Part shown: positions 1 to 7,206 of the stretch, piece after piece
Layout: the number at the start of each line of letters is the position of its first letter
How positions within the stretch are numbered: the first letter of the stretch is position 1
NCBI GenBank assembly: GCA_029260335.1
Contig: JAJDDL010000196.1
Coordinates: forward strand, 1-8,823
Source of the DNA: Phycisphaerales bacterium
GTDB lineage: Bacteria; Planctomycetota; Phycisphaerae; Phycisphaerales; UBA1924
DNA: 8,823 bases
Direction: 5' to 3'
Notes under the pieces: model-generated
The model's database searches: none
Seen by the model: only the letters and a program-made list of their open reading frames with translations
What the model was told of the DNA's origin: nothing
Made by a program: the position numbers and the translations under genes

Positions 1-41
1 CACACCGTTCACACCCCCTGTGCGGGGGTAAGAACGGTGTG
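1..41 (-). terminator. Two-tier hairpin downstream of the OmpA-family lipoprotein gene
   Basis: A ten-base outer stem, CACACCGTTC at 1-10, pairs perfectly with GAACGGTGTG at 32-41. A six-base inner stem, ACCCCC at 13-18 with GGGGGT at 24-29, closes a five-base loop, with a two-by-two internal loop between the stems. On the minus strand it starts 15 bases after the lipoprotein stop codon, the usual place for an intrinsic terminator. The U-tract that would confirm this lies beyond position 1 and cannot be seen. In the plus direction the hairpin is not followed by a clean T run, so termination of a gene coming from the left is less likely. Confidence 0.6.
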
Positions 42-56
42 TGTTAGCGATTTGTT

Positions 57-917
57 CTACTTGGTCACGTCGTGGGTCCGCGCCGGCGGCGTCGCGCGAT
101 CAATGTCGATCGAGCCTTCACTCACCCCGGCGTGGGTCTGATTGGGCACGTACCCGCCCTGACGCACGAAGATCTCCACTCGCCGATTCTGGGGCGTGTT
201 GCCCTTGGCGGTGTTGGGAACCAGCGGATCGAATGGGCCGCGGCCGGCGGCGGTCAGTCGCTCGGCGGCGACGCCCATCTCCTGGAGCACCTTGTGGACG
301 GCCACCGAGCGGTGGGTCGAGAGGTGCAGGTTCGAGAAATGCCGCTGACGGGTCGCCGAGCTCATGGGCTCGCTATCGGTGTGGCCGACGATCTCGATTG
401 CTGTGCCGATCGCGGCCTGGTCGTTGAGGATGCTCGCGAGCTTGCCGAGGGTGGTGCGGGCGGTGTCCTTGACCACCGCGCTACCCGAGTCGAAGGTCAG
501 ATCGCTGTTGAAGCGGAGCATCTGGCGATCGGGGTCGTAGCTCATCAGATCCGAGTACTGGCGGGCGAGGCTTGCCAGGGCCCGGTTGGTGCTCGGGTCG
601 AGCCGGATATCGAAGTTATCGATCTGCTCGCCGAACTCGCGGATCGTGCGATCCCGCTCGTTGAGCTGAGATTCGAGGCTGGCGATCTCGCTCTGGTATT
701 GGCCGATCAGGTCCTGGGCGTCCTGATTGGAGTTGCCGCGCTCGCCCAGCATTGCCCGGGCGTCCCGCAGTTCCTGCTGAAGCCTCAGATTCTGGTCCTG
801 TAGCGAGCGGTTGGTGTCGGTGAGCTGATCGCTCCTCTCCGTTGCACAACCACCCATGAAAATCGCGAGGCCCGCGATTGCCGTTCCGATGTCTCTCGAT
901 CTACCGAATATCCGCAC
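57..917 (-). CDS. OmpA-family lipoprotein with N-terminal coiled coil and MotB-like peptidoglycan-binding domain
   Basis: The protein has 286 residues and probably anchors the cell envelope to peptidoglycan. I chose the GTG start at 917 because AGGGAGGT (plus-strand 923-930) lies five bases upstream and because the signal sequence then begins at residue 1; the longer frame to 1052 adds 45 residues without homology features. Residues 1-23 form a lipoprotein signal peptide ending MGGC, with Cys24 the predicted acylated residue. Residues about 30-105 are rich in Gln, Glu, Arg and spaced Leu, and look like a coiled coil. Residues about 134-252 are the OmpA C-terminal domain: FDSGSAVV, GHTDSEP with Asp181, NLHLSTHRS with Arg203, and NRRVEIFV. 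Asp181 and Arg203 correspond to the residues that grip diaminopimelate in this family. The longer spacing between them resembles MotB more than Pal. About 34 hydrophilic residues follow the domain. The gene diverges from the amidohydrolase. The exact partner is unknown. Confidence 0.88.
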   Translation of the reverse strand: MRIFGRSRDIGTAIAGLAIFMGGCATERSDQLTDTNRSLQDQNLRLQQELRDARAMLGERGNSNQDAQDLIGQYQSEIASLESQLNERDRTIREFGEQIDNFDIRLDPSTNRALASLARQYSDLMSYDPDRQMLRFNSDLTFDSGSAVVKDTARTTLGKLASILNDQAAIGTAIEIVGHTDSEPMSSATRQRHFSNLHLSTHRSVAVHKVLQEMGVAAERLTAAGRGPFDPLVPNTAKGNTPQNRRVEIFVRQGGYVPNQTHAGVSEGSIDIDRATPPARTHDVTK

Positions 918-922
918 TGTGC

Positions 923-930
923 ACCTCCCT
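923..930 (-). promoter_or_regulatory. Shine-Dalgarno site that fixes the GTG start of the lipoprotein
   Basis: On the minus strand this reads AGGGAGGT, close to the ideal anti-16S complement, five bases before the GTG at 917. It decides for the internal GTG start over the upstream in-frame codons. Confidence 0.75.
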
Positions 931-940
931 GTGCTGTCGT

Positions 941-952
941 GAGCCCGGGCTC
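941..952. repeat. Perfect 12-bp palindrome in the lipoprotein leader
   Basis: GAGCCCGGGCTC is an exact self-complementary dyad with no spacer, 23 bases upstream of the lipoprotein start codon. It could be an operator for a dimeric regulator. A palindrome of this length can also occur by chance in GC-rich DNA. No second copy was noticed in the window. Confidence 0.4.
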
Positions 953-1029
953 CGCCCGCGTGTCCTTGCGATTCACCGACAGAATACGCTATGAGAAGGT
1001 TCGACGCTGACCGACACGGATGCTCTTGA

Positions 1030-2466
1030 GTGCTCATCGACATGCCATCCACAGGTTTCCCACATCACCCGGCGTTTCGATTGATCGAGGAAGCTCGGGC
1101 GGGCGATCTGCTTCGGCTGGACGCGGGCGCGATTGTCGATGGGCAAGGGGCTGATTTCGCTCCTGGGTCGTTGCTTTTGTGTGTAAATCGGACCGGGCTG
1201 GCGGGATTGCCGTGCGCGATCGAGGCGGATGTCGTCGGGCTAGATGCGCCCGCTCAAATTGACGCGCACCCGCTCGCGGCCTCGGCGACTCGCGTGGATC
1301 TCAGCGATTCGATCCTGATTCCGGGTTTGGTCAACGCCCATGCGCATCTGGATCTGACGCACATCGGGCCGTTGCCGCACGATCCCGATGAGGGCTTCGT
1401 GGGTTGGATTGACCATGTGCGTCGGCATCGGGCGCTCGAGAGTGAGCAGATTGAGGCGTCGGTTCGCGAGGGCGTAGCGCTGTCGCTCGCCGGCGGCACG
1501 GTGGCGGTTGGTGATATCGCCGGGGCGCCCGAGGGGCGGCCGTCGCTTGCGGCGTACCGGGCGTTGCGGGAGTCACCCTTGCTCGGCGTGAGCTTTCTGG
1601 AGTTCTTTGCGATCGGCATGCGCGAGCGCGAGTCCCTGGCGGCGATAGATCGGGTGCTGGATGAGGGGCTGGCGATGGCTCGACCTGCCGATGGGGTGCG
1701 CCTGGGCCTCCAGCCGCACGCGCCGTACTCGGCATCGCTCGCGGCGTATCGGTGGGCGCAAGAGATGGCGGGCAAGCACAGGATTGCGGTTGCGACGCAT
1801 CTTGCCGAGACCGCCGAGGAACGCGAGTTTGTGCAACACGCCCGCGGGCCGAAGCGTGAGTTTCTGGAATCGCTCGGGTTGTGGGATGAGTCGCTCTTAG
1901 AGCATGTCGGGCGTGGCTTGGAGCCTGTTGGGTATCTCGCCGAGATCCTCGCGATGGGTCCGATCGCGTGCGCGCATGGGAATGACGTGGATGATGCCGG
2001 GATCGACACGCTTTCGAGGCATCGGGCTTCGGTCATCTACTGCCCGCGAGCGAGTTCGTACTTTGGCGCCGATCGCGTGTTTGGCCCCCACCGCTATCGC
2101 GACATGCTGGAATCGGGGGTGAACGTCGCGCTCGGCACGGACTCGATCGCCAATCTCCCGCCGGAATCTCGCGAATCAGACCACGGCATCTCCATATGGG
2201 ATGAGATGCGACTGCTTCATGCTCGCGATGGCACAGACCCACGGAGCCTGCTTGCGATGGCGACCACCGGCGGCGCAACGGCTCTTGGGCTTGATCCGGC
2301 GCGGTTTAGATTCCAGGCTGGGTCCATGTTGGCCGGGATTGCCCGCATTGGTCTCGATTCGAAGCAGGGCAAGCATCCGCTGCAGATCGCGCTCGAAAGC
2401 GATGCTGGGATCGACTTGCTGTTTCACGGCAATTCCTCTGGTTTGACAGGAAAAGCAGGCGGTTGA
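1030..2466 (+). CDS. Amidohydrolase, deaminase/chlorohydrolase (TRZ/ATZ-like) type
   Basis: A 478-residue cytoplasmic metal-dependent hydrolase of the amidohydrolase superfamily, in the group that includes SAH/MTA deaminase, guanine deaminase and aminodeoxyfutalosine deaminase. Metal and catalytic motifs appear in order: VNAHAHLD with His104 and His106, QPHAPYS with His230, THLAETAEE with His257 and Glu260, CAHGNDV with His316, and GTDSIAN with Asp371. An N-terminal beta-sandwich strand leads into IPGLVNAHAHL, as is usual. The C-terminal sandwich is atypical: the familiar G-K-x-ADLV ending is replaced by a divergent AGIARIGLDS segment. The start is uncertain. GTG at 1030 gives the longest frame, ATG at 1042 is in frame, and neither has a clear Shine-Dalgarno. 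It may be co-transcribed with the resB-like gene 79 bp downstream. A role in futalosine-route menaquinone synthesis (MqnX) would fit a cytochrome neighbourhood, but that is inference and the substrate cannot be read from the sequence. Confidence 0.85.
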   Translation: MLIDMPSTGFPHHPAFRLIEEARAGDLLRLDAGAIVDGQGADFAPGSLLLCVNRTGLAGLPCAIEADVVGLDAPAQIDAHPLAASATRVDLSDSILIPGLVNAHAHLDLTHIGPLPHDPDEGFVGWIDHVRRHRALESEQIEASVREGVALSLAGGTVAVGDIAGAPEGRPSLAAYRALRESPLLGVSFLEFFAIGMRERESLAAIDRVLDEGLAMARPADGVRLGLQPHAPYSASLAAYRWAQEMAGKHRIAVATHLAETAEEREFVQHARGPKREFLESLGLWDESLLEHVGRGLEPVGYLAEILAMGPIACAHGNDVDDAGIDTLSRHRASVIYCPRASSYFGADRVFGPHRYRDMLESGVNVALGTDSIANLPPESRESDHGISIWDEMRLLHARDGTDPRSLLAMATTGGATALGLDPARFRFQAGSMLAGIARIGLDSKQGKHPLQIALESDAGIDLLFHGNSSGLTGKAGG

Positions 2467-2545
2467 GGCTAAGAATGGTTGTTCATGAGTCGTCCGTCGC
2501 GGCGGTCGCAAGTCCGAGTCTGCTGAGGTTTCGGCAGGGGGTTGC

Positions 2546-5257
2546 ATGAGCGCCAAATGGCGGCGAAATCTGGCGTGGGATGACGAGTTCTTTCCCTCTT
2601 GGGCGGGGCCTGCGAAGTTTCTGCTTCGTTTGTTCAGCAGCATCCCGCTGGCGGTGGTCTTGCTCTCGCTTGTGGTCGTGTATGCGACGCTCGCGAGCGT
2701 GCCCATTGGCCTGCTTGCGCAGGTGCCGACGTATCTCATTCTGTTCGCATCGCTCGTGGCTTGCACGGTCTTGCCCGGGGCGTTGGTCGCGTGGTTCGTT
2801 CGGCGGAAGATGGGGCCGTTCATGCTCGCGATCGCGGGCGGGGCTGTTGCGTTGGTAGCCGGTGCCGTGGTCTGGTATCTGCTGGTCTATCCGCACTTGA
2901 AGTACGACTGGGGCACGGGCGCGGGCTTCATGCTCTTTGCGGGGTTCTGCGATGCGTACTCGGGCACGACCTTGCGCCGCTTGCCTGTGCTGGAGATGAG
3001 CGAGGTTGAGTTCTACTCGTGGTGGCCCTTGCGAATCATCTTGCTGTTGTTTGTTGTCAACATGATTACCGCGACCTTGCGGCGGATCGAGTTCCGATTC
3101 GTGAATATCGGCGTCCTGAGCGTGCACTCGGGGATCGTGTGCCTGGCATTGGGGAGCATGTACTACGGCTCGATGAAGCGAGAGGGTGATGCGCTGCTGA
3201 TCGCCGGTACACCTACTGCCGAGGGCCACATGACGCCTGGGCCACCTGAGGACGTGTACTACGACGCGCTGCGTTCGGCGTTGCATGTGCGCACGCCGGG
3301 GCGGAACTGGGCGCAGTTGCCGTTACGCGGCGTGCCTCGATACAACGACTACAACATCGAAGCCAGCGTGGGCGGGACGCTCTTTGCGGGCCTCGAGGAG
3401 GCCTTGCGCAACCACGATGACGGGGGGCGGACGCTCGACATTTCGACCGAGCGGGTCCCGGGCAACCCGGCGATGAGCGATCTGAAGTTCCAGGTGGTGG
3501 GATATGTCGCGTACGCAGACGATCGCTCGGCGACCGATTTTATCGAGGTTGATCTGGCGTCGCTCCGCTCGATCCCGCGAGACTTTCGCGCAAATCCGGT
3601 CCGGGTGCTCGAACTGACATTGCCCTATACGAATGAGCAGGGCGAGCTTGAGGCACGGACGACGCCGCTCTTGTTCTTGCCACGGGAGCCTGCGGGCTCG
3701 CTCGTGCAGGAGGAGGGCTTGACGGTTGAGTATGCGATGAATCGGTCCGCCGAGCGGACGCGGGATCTGCTCGAGCCGGTGCCCGCGGGTGTGATGCACG
3801 CGCTGCTTATCGAGGCGGACGGGCATCGCCAGGTCTATCCGTTGCGATCGGATTACTCATCGCCGACGTTCAATGTGTTCGAGCCGCAGAATGCGCCGGT
3901 GAGCGAGTCAGTGGTTGTGGGCGACACGGGGTTTGCGGTTGATGTGTTGGCGTTGTTGCCCGAGCCGCCATTGCAGATCGTGACGCCTGGGTATGAGGGT
4001 GCGTCGAGCAGCATGGCGTTGCTTCGTGTGCGCAAGGCCTCGGACGAGGGCGATGATGTACTGGAGGCTGATGGCGAGGAGCAGCCGGAGGATGAGCTGG
4101 ACAACGCGTTGATCGGCCCCGCGCCTGATCCCGCGCCGCTCTCGGCGAGGCCGGAATCTTCAGATTCCTACACGCGATGGGTCTACAGCCGCTTCCCGGA
4201 GATTAGCCAGGACTTTTTGCAAGACCGCACGGCGGATGGCCGCCCGGTCCGCCGCGATGCGGATCCTGAGATTCGCGTGAGCTACATAGACCTCACCCAG
4301 ATCCGTTTGCTTCTGAACGAGAACGAACAGGGCGAGATCGACCTCATCGTCCGAGCCCCCGACGGCGAGATCACCCGCTTCGAGAAGCTTGGCTCGCACG
4401 AAGGGCACGCGAATCTGATCCGGGTCATGCAGAAGTGGGAGCACGCGGAGAAGTTTGAGCGGCCGATCGCCGTGCCCAAGCACTTGCAAGAGGCCGACAA
4501 GATCGGCACGCACGAGCGGGCGAGGCTTGCGGTCAAGGTCACGAGCGATCGGCATGATGGCTGGGCGCGGATCGTCTGGTTGCCGTTCAGTCGGTATCTC
4601 GATCGCTCTGCGCACGCGGCGTTCGACGAAGGCGGATCCGAGCGGTGGGTTCGCACGCCCGATGGGCGAGCGATCGAGCTGACGTTCGGTCGCGCGTGGC
4701 GCCAGTTTCAGCACTTTGAGATGCGTCTGCTCGATTTCCAGATGGTCGAGTACGCCCACCGAGGGGCGCCGCGCGATTATCAATCGACGGTGGAGGTGTC
4801 GCCTCGCAAGCCCGGCGCGTTTGAGCCGTTCGCGCATACGGCCAAGCTCAACGCGCCTCTCCGCGCGCCGTACAACATCTATGAAACGTCTTCCAACCCG
4901 ATTGTCCGGTTCTTCCGGCGTTTGCGGAGCGGGCTGGATCCAGACCAGTTCAAGCTTTCCCAGGCGGGCTGGGACCCGACGACGTGGGAGCAGACACGAG
5001 CTGCGGTCGATCGGGGCGAGTTGGAGCGGCCGTTTGTGAGCCATACGATTCTGCATGTGGGCAACAACCCGGGCATCCATGTGATCGCATTCGGCGGCAT
5101 TCTGATGGCCGTCGGCATTCCCTGGGCCTTTTACGTCAAGCCCTGGTTGCTCCGGCGCAAGAAGACCAAGATCCAACGTCAGATCCGCGACGGCACGTAC
5201 AGCCCGCCCAAGAAACCAAAGTCCGTCGGGCGAACGCCCGAAGGAGCCTCGGCATGA
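2546..5257 (+). CDS. resB: ResB/Ccs1-like cytochrome c biogenesis protein, enlarged
   Basis: A 903-residue membrane protein, the ResB half of the System II cytochrome c synthase. Working with CcsA, it presents haem to apocytochrome c on the outer face of the cytoplasmic membrane. AGGGGG at 2536-2541 precedes the ATG by four bases. Hydrophobic segments lie at about 31-56, 60-84, 92-116, 160-178 and 186-208. A large extracytoplasmic region follows, from about 209 to 840, and a final membrane segment at about 844-864 ends in a basic cytoplasmic tail (RRKKTKIQRQIR). His194 in the fifth segment (SVHSG) is the candidate haem-ligating transmembrane histidine. The closing HVGNNPG followed by a Gly-rich membrane helix is the characteristic ResB ending. 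An acidic, Pro-rich linker at about 496-540 splits the extracytoplasmic region in two. It is much longer than the roughly 540-residue Bacillus ResB and has more N-terminal membrane segments. The stop overlaps the ccsA start, indicating translational coupling. Confidence 0.85.
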   Translation: MSAKWRRNLAWDDEFFPSWAGPAKFLLRLFSSIPLAVVLLSLVVVYATLASVPIGLLAQVPTYLILFASLVACTVLPGALVAWFVRRKMGPFMLAIAGGAVALVAGAVVWYLLVYPHLKYDWGTGAGFMLFAGFCDAYSGTTLRRLPVLEMSEVEFYSWWPLRIILLLFVVNMITATLRRIEFRFVNIGVLSVHSGIVCLALGSMYYGSMKREGDALLIAGTPTAEGHMTPGPPEDVYYDALRSALHVRTPGRNWAQLPLRGVPRYNDYNIEASVGGTLFAGLEEALRNHDDGGRTLDISTERVPGNPAMSDLKFQVVGYVAYADDRSATDFIEVDLASLRSIPRDFRANPVRVLELTLPYTNEQGELEARTTPLLFLPREPAGSLVQEEGLTVEYAMNRSAERTRDLLEPVPAGVMHALLIEADGHRQVYPLRSDYSSPTFNVFEPQNAPVSESVVVGDTGFAVDVLALLPEPPLQIVTPGYEGASSSMALLRVRKASDEGDDVLEADGEEQPEDELDNALIGPAPDPAPLSARPESSDSYTRWVYSRFPEISQDFLQDRTADGRPVRRDADPEIRVSYIDLTQIRLLLNENEQGEIDLIVRAPDGEITRFEKLGSHEGHANLIRVMQKWEHAEKFERPIAVPKHLQEADKIGTHERARLAVKVTSDRHDGWARIVWLPFSRYLDRSAHAAFDEGGSERWVRTPDGRAIELTFGRAWRQFQHFEMRLLDFQMVEYAHRGAPRDYQSTVEVSPRKPGAFEPFAHTAKLNAPLRAPYNIYETSSNPIVRFFRRLRSGLDPDQFKLSQAGWDPTTWEQTRAAVDRGELERPFVSHTILHVGNNPGIHVIAFGGILMAVGIPWAFYVKPWLLRRKKTKIQRQIRDGTYSPPKKPKSVGRTPEGASA
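5241..5246 (+). promoter_or_regulatory. Shine-Dalgarno site fixing the ccsA start inside the end of resB
   Basis: AAGGAG lies seven bases before ATG 5254-5256, inside the last codons of the resB-like gene. The open frame extends further upstream, but this site, the ATGA overlap and the signal peptide beginning at this ATG settle the start. Confidence 0.85.
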
Positions 5258-7074
5258 AGTGTCACTCGATTCAGAGCGTCTTTGTGGCTCTTGCTTGCCT
5301 GGCAGCGGCGGTTGGCATCGCTCGTGGCCAAGTCGCGCCCGCGGGCAATGCCCACCCGGAGGCAAGCGTCGCCGAGAACTCGGGCCATCCCTTCGGCGAA
5401 CCCGTGCGCCAGCCTGCGGGGACGCTTGCGCAGAAGCTTGAGTTTGCGAAGCAGCTCGACCTCACGCCCTTGCGTGATCTCGGCGTCTTGCACGGCGGGC
5501 GGGTGAAGATCGTGGACACGCTTGCGCGCGAGACCGTCGCCGCGCTCACGGGCAAGGACCGGTTCATCACCCACCTCAAGGGCGAGGACGGCAAGCTTGA
5601 GGCGCGGTCGTTTGATCCGCTGTTCACGACATTGGACGCGGCGATCGATCCCGCGTGGTACGCCCACGAGCCATTGTTGCATATTGAGTATTTGCCGTTG
5701 CGTCGCAAGATCATCGAGCTGGAGATGCCCAAGCCGCCGAACGCGACCAAGGCAGAGTCTGATGAGATCGACGCGTTGCGCGAGCGAGAGCTGAAGCTGA
5801 CGCGCGTCTCACTCGGTGCCGCACTGAGCAATCTTGCGAGGCTCGAGCGCGATTATGTGGATAGCGGACCGTTCCTGGCGGGCATCGGCGATATCCGGCG
5901 GGCATTGTCGCGCTTTGACATGCTCGGGGATGCCATGCTGCTCGTTGCGCCTGAGGGCGCCGACGATAGCTGGCATCACATCGCCGCGAGCGATTATCCC
6001 AAGAGCGATGAGGTGCACTCGATAACCCTGGCGTTGGGCGAGTCCTGGCGGGCCCTCGATGCGCAAGCGACCAACCGGCACATAGCAGAACTCGCGGCGA
6101 TCTTGCCGACGATCAACGCGGAGACCTATCCGGGTTCCAGGCGTGGACTGGAGTTGAAGTACAACCGCGCGAACATGTTCACGTGGGGCTATTGGGTGTA
6201 CTTGCTCGCGACGGTCGTGCTCCTGCTTGCGGTCACCACCCAACGGCGGAACATGCGGATCGCCGGCATCTCGCTCTTGATGATCGCGATCGGTTTGCAC
6301 TCGATCGGGTTTCTGGCTCGGTGCTTCATCGCAGAGCGGTGGGCGATCCAGAACCAGTTCGAGTCGATGATCGGCGTGAGCCTGTTCGGGGCGTTGCTCG
6401 CCTCGGGGATCATGTTCGCGCGAAAGTCATGGCTGCTCGGTGCCGCCGCGGCTGCGATGGGCTTCTTGGTCCTGGTCACCGCGACCGAGGCGCAGATCCC
6501 CGGCAAGAGCATCGGCCGCGAAGCCGCGATCTTGAATACGAGTGTGCTGCTCAAGTATCACGTGACGACAGTGCTCACAAGCTATGGCTTGATCACGCTC
6601 GGCTTTGTGCTGAGCCTGTTCTACCTCGTGACCAACTACGCTAAGCGCCTCGGGCGAGGTGCGGCGGCCGTCGAACCCACTCCTGCGAGCCCGAAGCGCG
6701 AGCGAGGAGGATCGACCCCTGACGCCGACACTTCCGATTCCAACGAAACCAAGCCCACGATCTCCGCCACGCTCCGCGACCTCGACCGCGCCACCCTCAC
6801 CGTACTCCAACTCGCCTTCTGGACCCTCGGCGTCGGGCTGCTCCTCGGCGCGTGGTGGGCCGATCACTCCTGGGGCCGCTGGTGGGCGTTCGATCCCAAG
6901 GAAACCTGGGCGCTGGCGACTTGGATCATCTACCTGATCGTGATCCACGTCCGTCCGGTTGCGAAGAACCGCGAACTCGCGACGGCGTGGCTGAGCGTGC
7001 TTGGGTTTATCGTGATGCTCTGGACGTACTTCGGCGTGAATCTGTTGCTGCCGGGGTTGCATAGCTACGCGTAG
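5254..7074 (+). CDS. ccsA: CcsA/ResC cytochrome c biogenesis protein with large N-terminal extracytoplasmic domain
   Basis: A 606-residue haem-handling subunit of System II. Residues 1-25 look like a signal peptide (basic start, VALACLAAAVG core). Residues about 60-305 form a hydrophilic domain with LHGGRVKIVDTLARE at 79-93, the motif type seen in the extracytoplasmic part of fused CcsBA proteins. Eight membrane segments follow, at about 311-331, 335-355, 371-388, 392-410, 436-460, 513-534, 550-567 and 578-600. The WWD motif is WGRWWAFDPKETW at 540-552. His436 (KYHVTT) and His603 (GLHSYA) flank it as the two external haem ligands, and His565 (IHVRP) fits the internal one. NQFESM at 367-372 is also typical. 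The start overlaps the resB stop as ATGA. The cytoplasmic loop 461-512 is unusually long and carries a repeat-like segment. Translation ends just before a strong terminator. Confidence 0.93.
   Translation: MKCHSIQSVFVALACLAAAVGIARGQVAPAGNAHPEASVAENSGHPFGEPVRQPAGTLAQKLEFAKQLDLTPLRDLGVLHGGRVKIVDTLARETVAALTGKDRFITHLKGEDGKLEARSFDPLFTTLDAAIDPAWYAHEPLLHIEYLPLRRKIIELEMPKPPNATKAESDEIDALRERELKLTRVSLGAALSNLARLERDYVDSGPFLAGIGDIRRALSRFDMLGDAMLLVAPEGADDSWHHIAASDYPKSDEVHSITLALGESWRALDAQATNRHIAELAAILPTINAETYPGSRRGLELKYNRANMFTWGYWVYLLATVVLLLAVTTQRRNMRIAGISLLMIAIGLHSIGFLARCFIAERWAIQNQFESMIGVSLFGALLASGIMFARKSWLLGAAAAAMGFLVLVTATEAQIPGKSIGREAAILNTSVLLKYHVTTVLTSYGLITLGFVLSLFYLVTNYAKRLGRGAAAVEPTPASPKRERGGSTPDADTSDSNETKPTISATLRDLDRATLTVLQLAFWTLGVGLLLGAWWADHSWGRWWAFDPKETWALATWIIYLIVIHVRPVAKNRELATAWLSVLGFIVMLWTYFGVNLLLPGLHSYA
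6682..6710 (+). repeat. Repeat-like in-frame segment within a CcsA cytoplasmic loop
   Basis: The segment contains GCGAGCCCGAAGCGCGAGCG, encoding PASPKRERGG, within the low-complexity stretch at residues 475-502 between membrane segments five and six. This word resembles a dispersed element that I recall from planctomycete genomes, where frames across it read RARSASE or SLALRAS; the other frames here read just that. There is only one copy in the window, so its repetitive nature is inferred from memory. Confidence 0.4.
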
Positions 7075-7080
7075 CGTCTG

Positions 7081-7177
7081 AAAAGAGGCCCTGGCGCGAG
7101 CCTGGGCTTCGGGGTCGTTCGAATCGCCTGTGATGTTGGTTATCACACAAGCCCAGGCTTGCGCCAGGGCCCTTTTT
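7081..7177 (+). terminator. Long-stem intrinsic terminator after ccsA, probably bidirectional
   Basis: The hairpin begins seven bases after the ccsA stop. Arms 7087-7109 and 7149-7171 pair over 23 bases with one G-U (7098 with 7160). With A7086 bulged, AAAAG at 7081-7085 pairs with CTTTT at 7172-7176. The T run at 7173-7177 follows directly, as an intrinsic terminator requires. The A run on the left would give U residues in the opposite direction. The 39-base loop holds a smaller hairpin, TGTGAT at 7129-7134 with ATCACA at 7142-7147. Confidence 0.75.
7085..7172 (+). repeat. Palindromic repeat element, copy 1
   Basis: This is the first of two same-orientation copies. Positions 7097-7132 (36 bp) are identical to 7934-7969, and positions 7150-7171 (22 bp) are identical to 8031-8052. 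The 36-bp block starts within the left arm and runs into the loop, where it contains the TTCGAA palindrome at 7118-7123. The 22-bp block is the right arm. Copy 1 has a short loop and an intact left arm. The layout suits a REP-like or MITE-like non-coding family, and here it has become the ccsA terminator. Confidence 0.8.
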
Positions 7178-7206
7178 GCGATGCGGGACTACGATTCGGC
7201 ACCGAC

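Larger units (their letters stand above)
918..1029. promoter_or_regulatory. Divergent intergenic region between lipoprotein and amidohydrolase genes
   Basis: This 112-bp stretch must hold promoters for both directions. A weak rightward sigma70-like candidate is TTGCGA at 966-971 with TATGAG at 990-995, spacing 18; each hexamer matches consensus at four of six positions. Leftwards, TATTCT (minus strand, 981-986) could serve as a -10, but no good -35 is visible. The region also contains the perfect 12-bp palindrome described separately. The promoter assignments are guesses from hexamer matches. Confidence 0.3.

Noticed and set aside
72..803. A 243-codon plus-strand open frame antisense to the OmpA-family lipoprotein
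   Set aside because: The minus strand has a ribosome site, lipobox and OmpA motifs. The plus frame has no recognisable domain or good start context.
2467..2545. Possible promoter or terminator between the amidohydrolase and resB-like genes
   Set aside because: No convincing hairpin with a T run and no paired -35/-10 hexamers were found in these 79 bases. Only the ribosome site AGGGGG before ATG 2546 is supported.
2483..3286. A 267-codon minus-strand frame rich in His, Gln and Arg
   Set aside because: Its composition is that of a complement of membrane-helix codons of the resB-like gene, and no motif is present.
4160..5365. A 401-codon open frame on the minus strand, antisense to the end of the resB-like gene and the start of ccsA
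   Set aside because: It is Arg- and Pro-rich with no domain pattern. The sense strand encodes clear ResB and CcsA features over the same bases. Long antisense frames are expected in GC-rich DNA.
6427..7146. A 239-codon minus-strand frame that begins in repeat copy 1 and runs antisense to ccsA
   Set aside because: It includes the repeat translation (NDPEAQAR) also seen in a minus frame from copy 2, so the resemblance between the two frames is due to the DNA repeat and does not indicate homologous proteins.
7159..7206. A 16-residue N-terminal extension of the CPCC protein
   Set aside because: It would begin inside the terminator stem. The CPCC homology starts well after ATG 7207.
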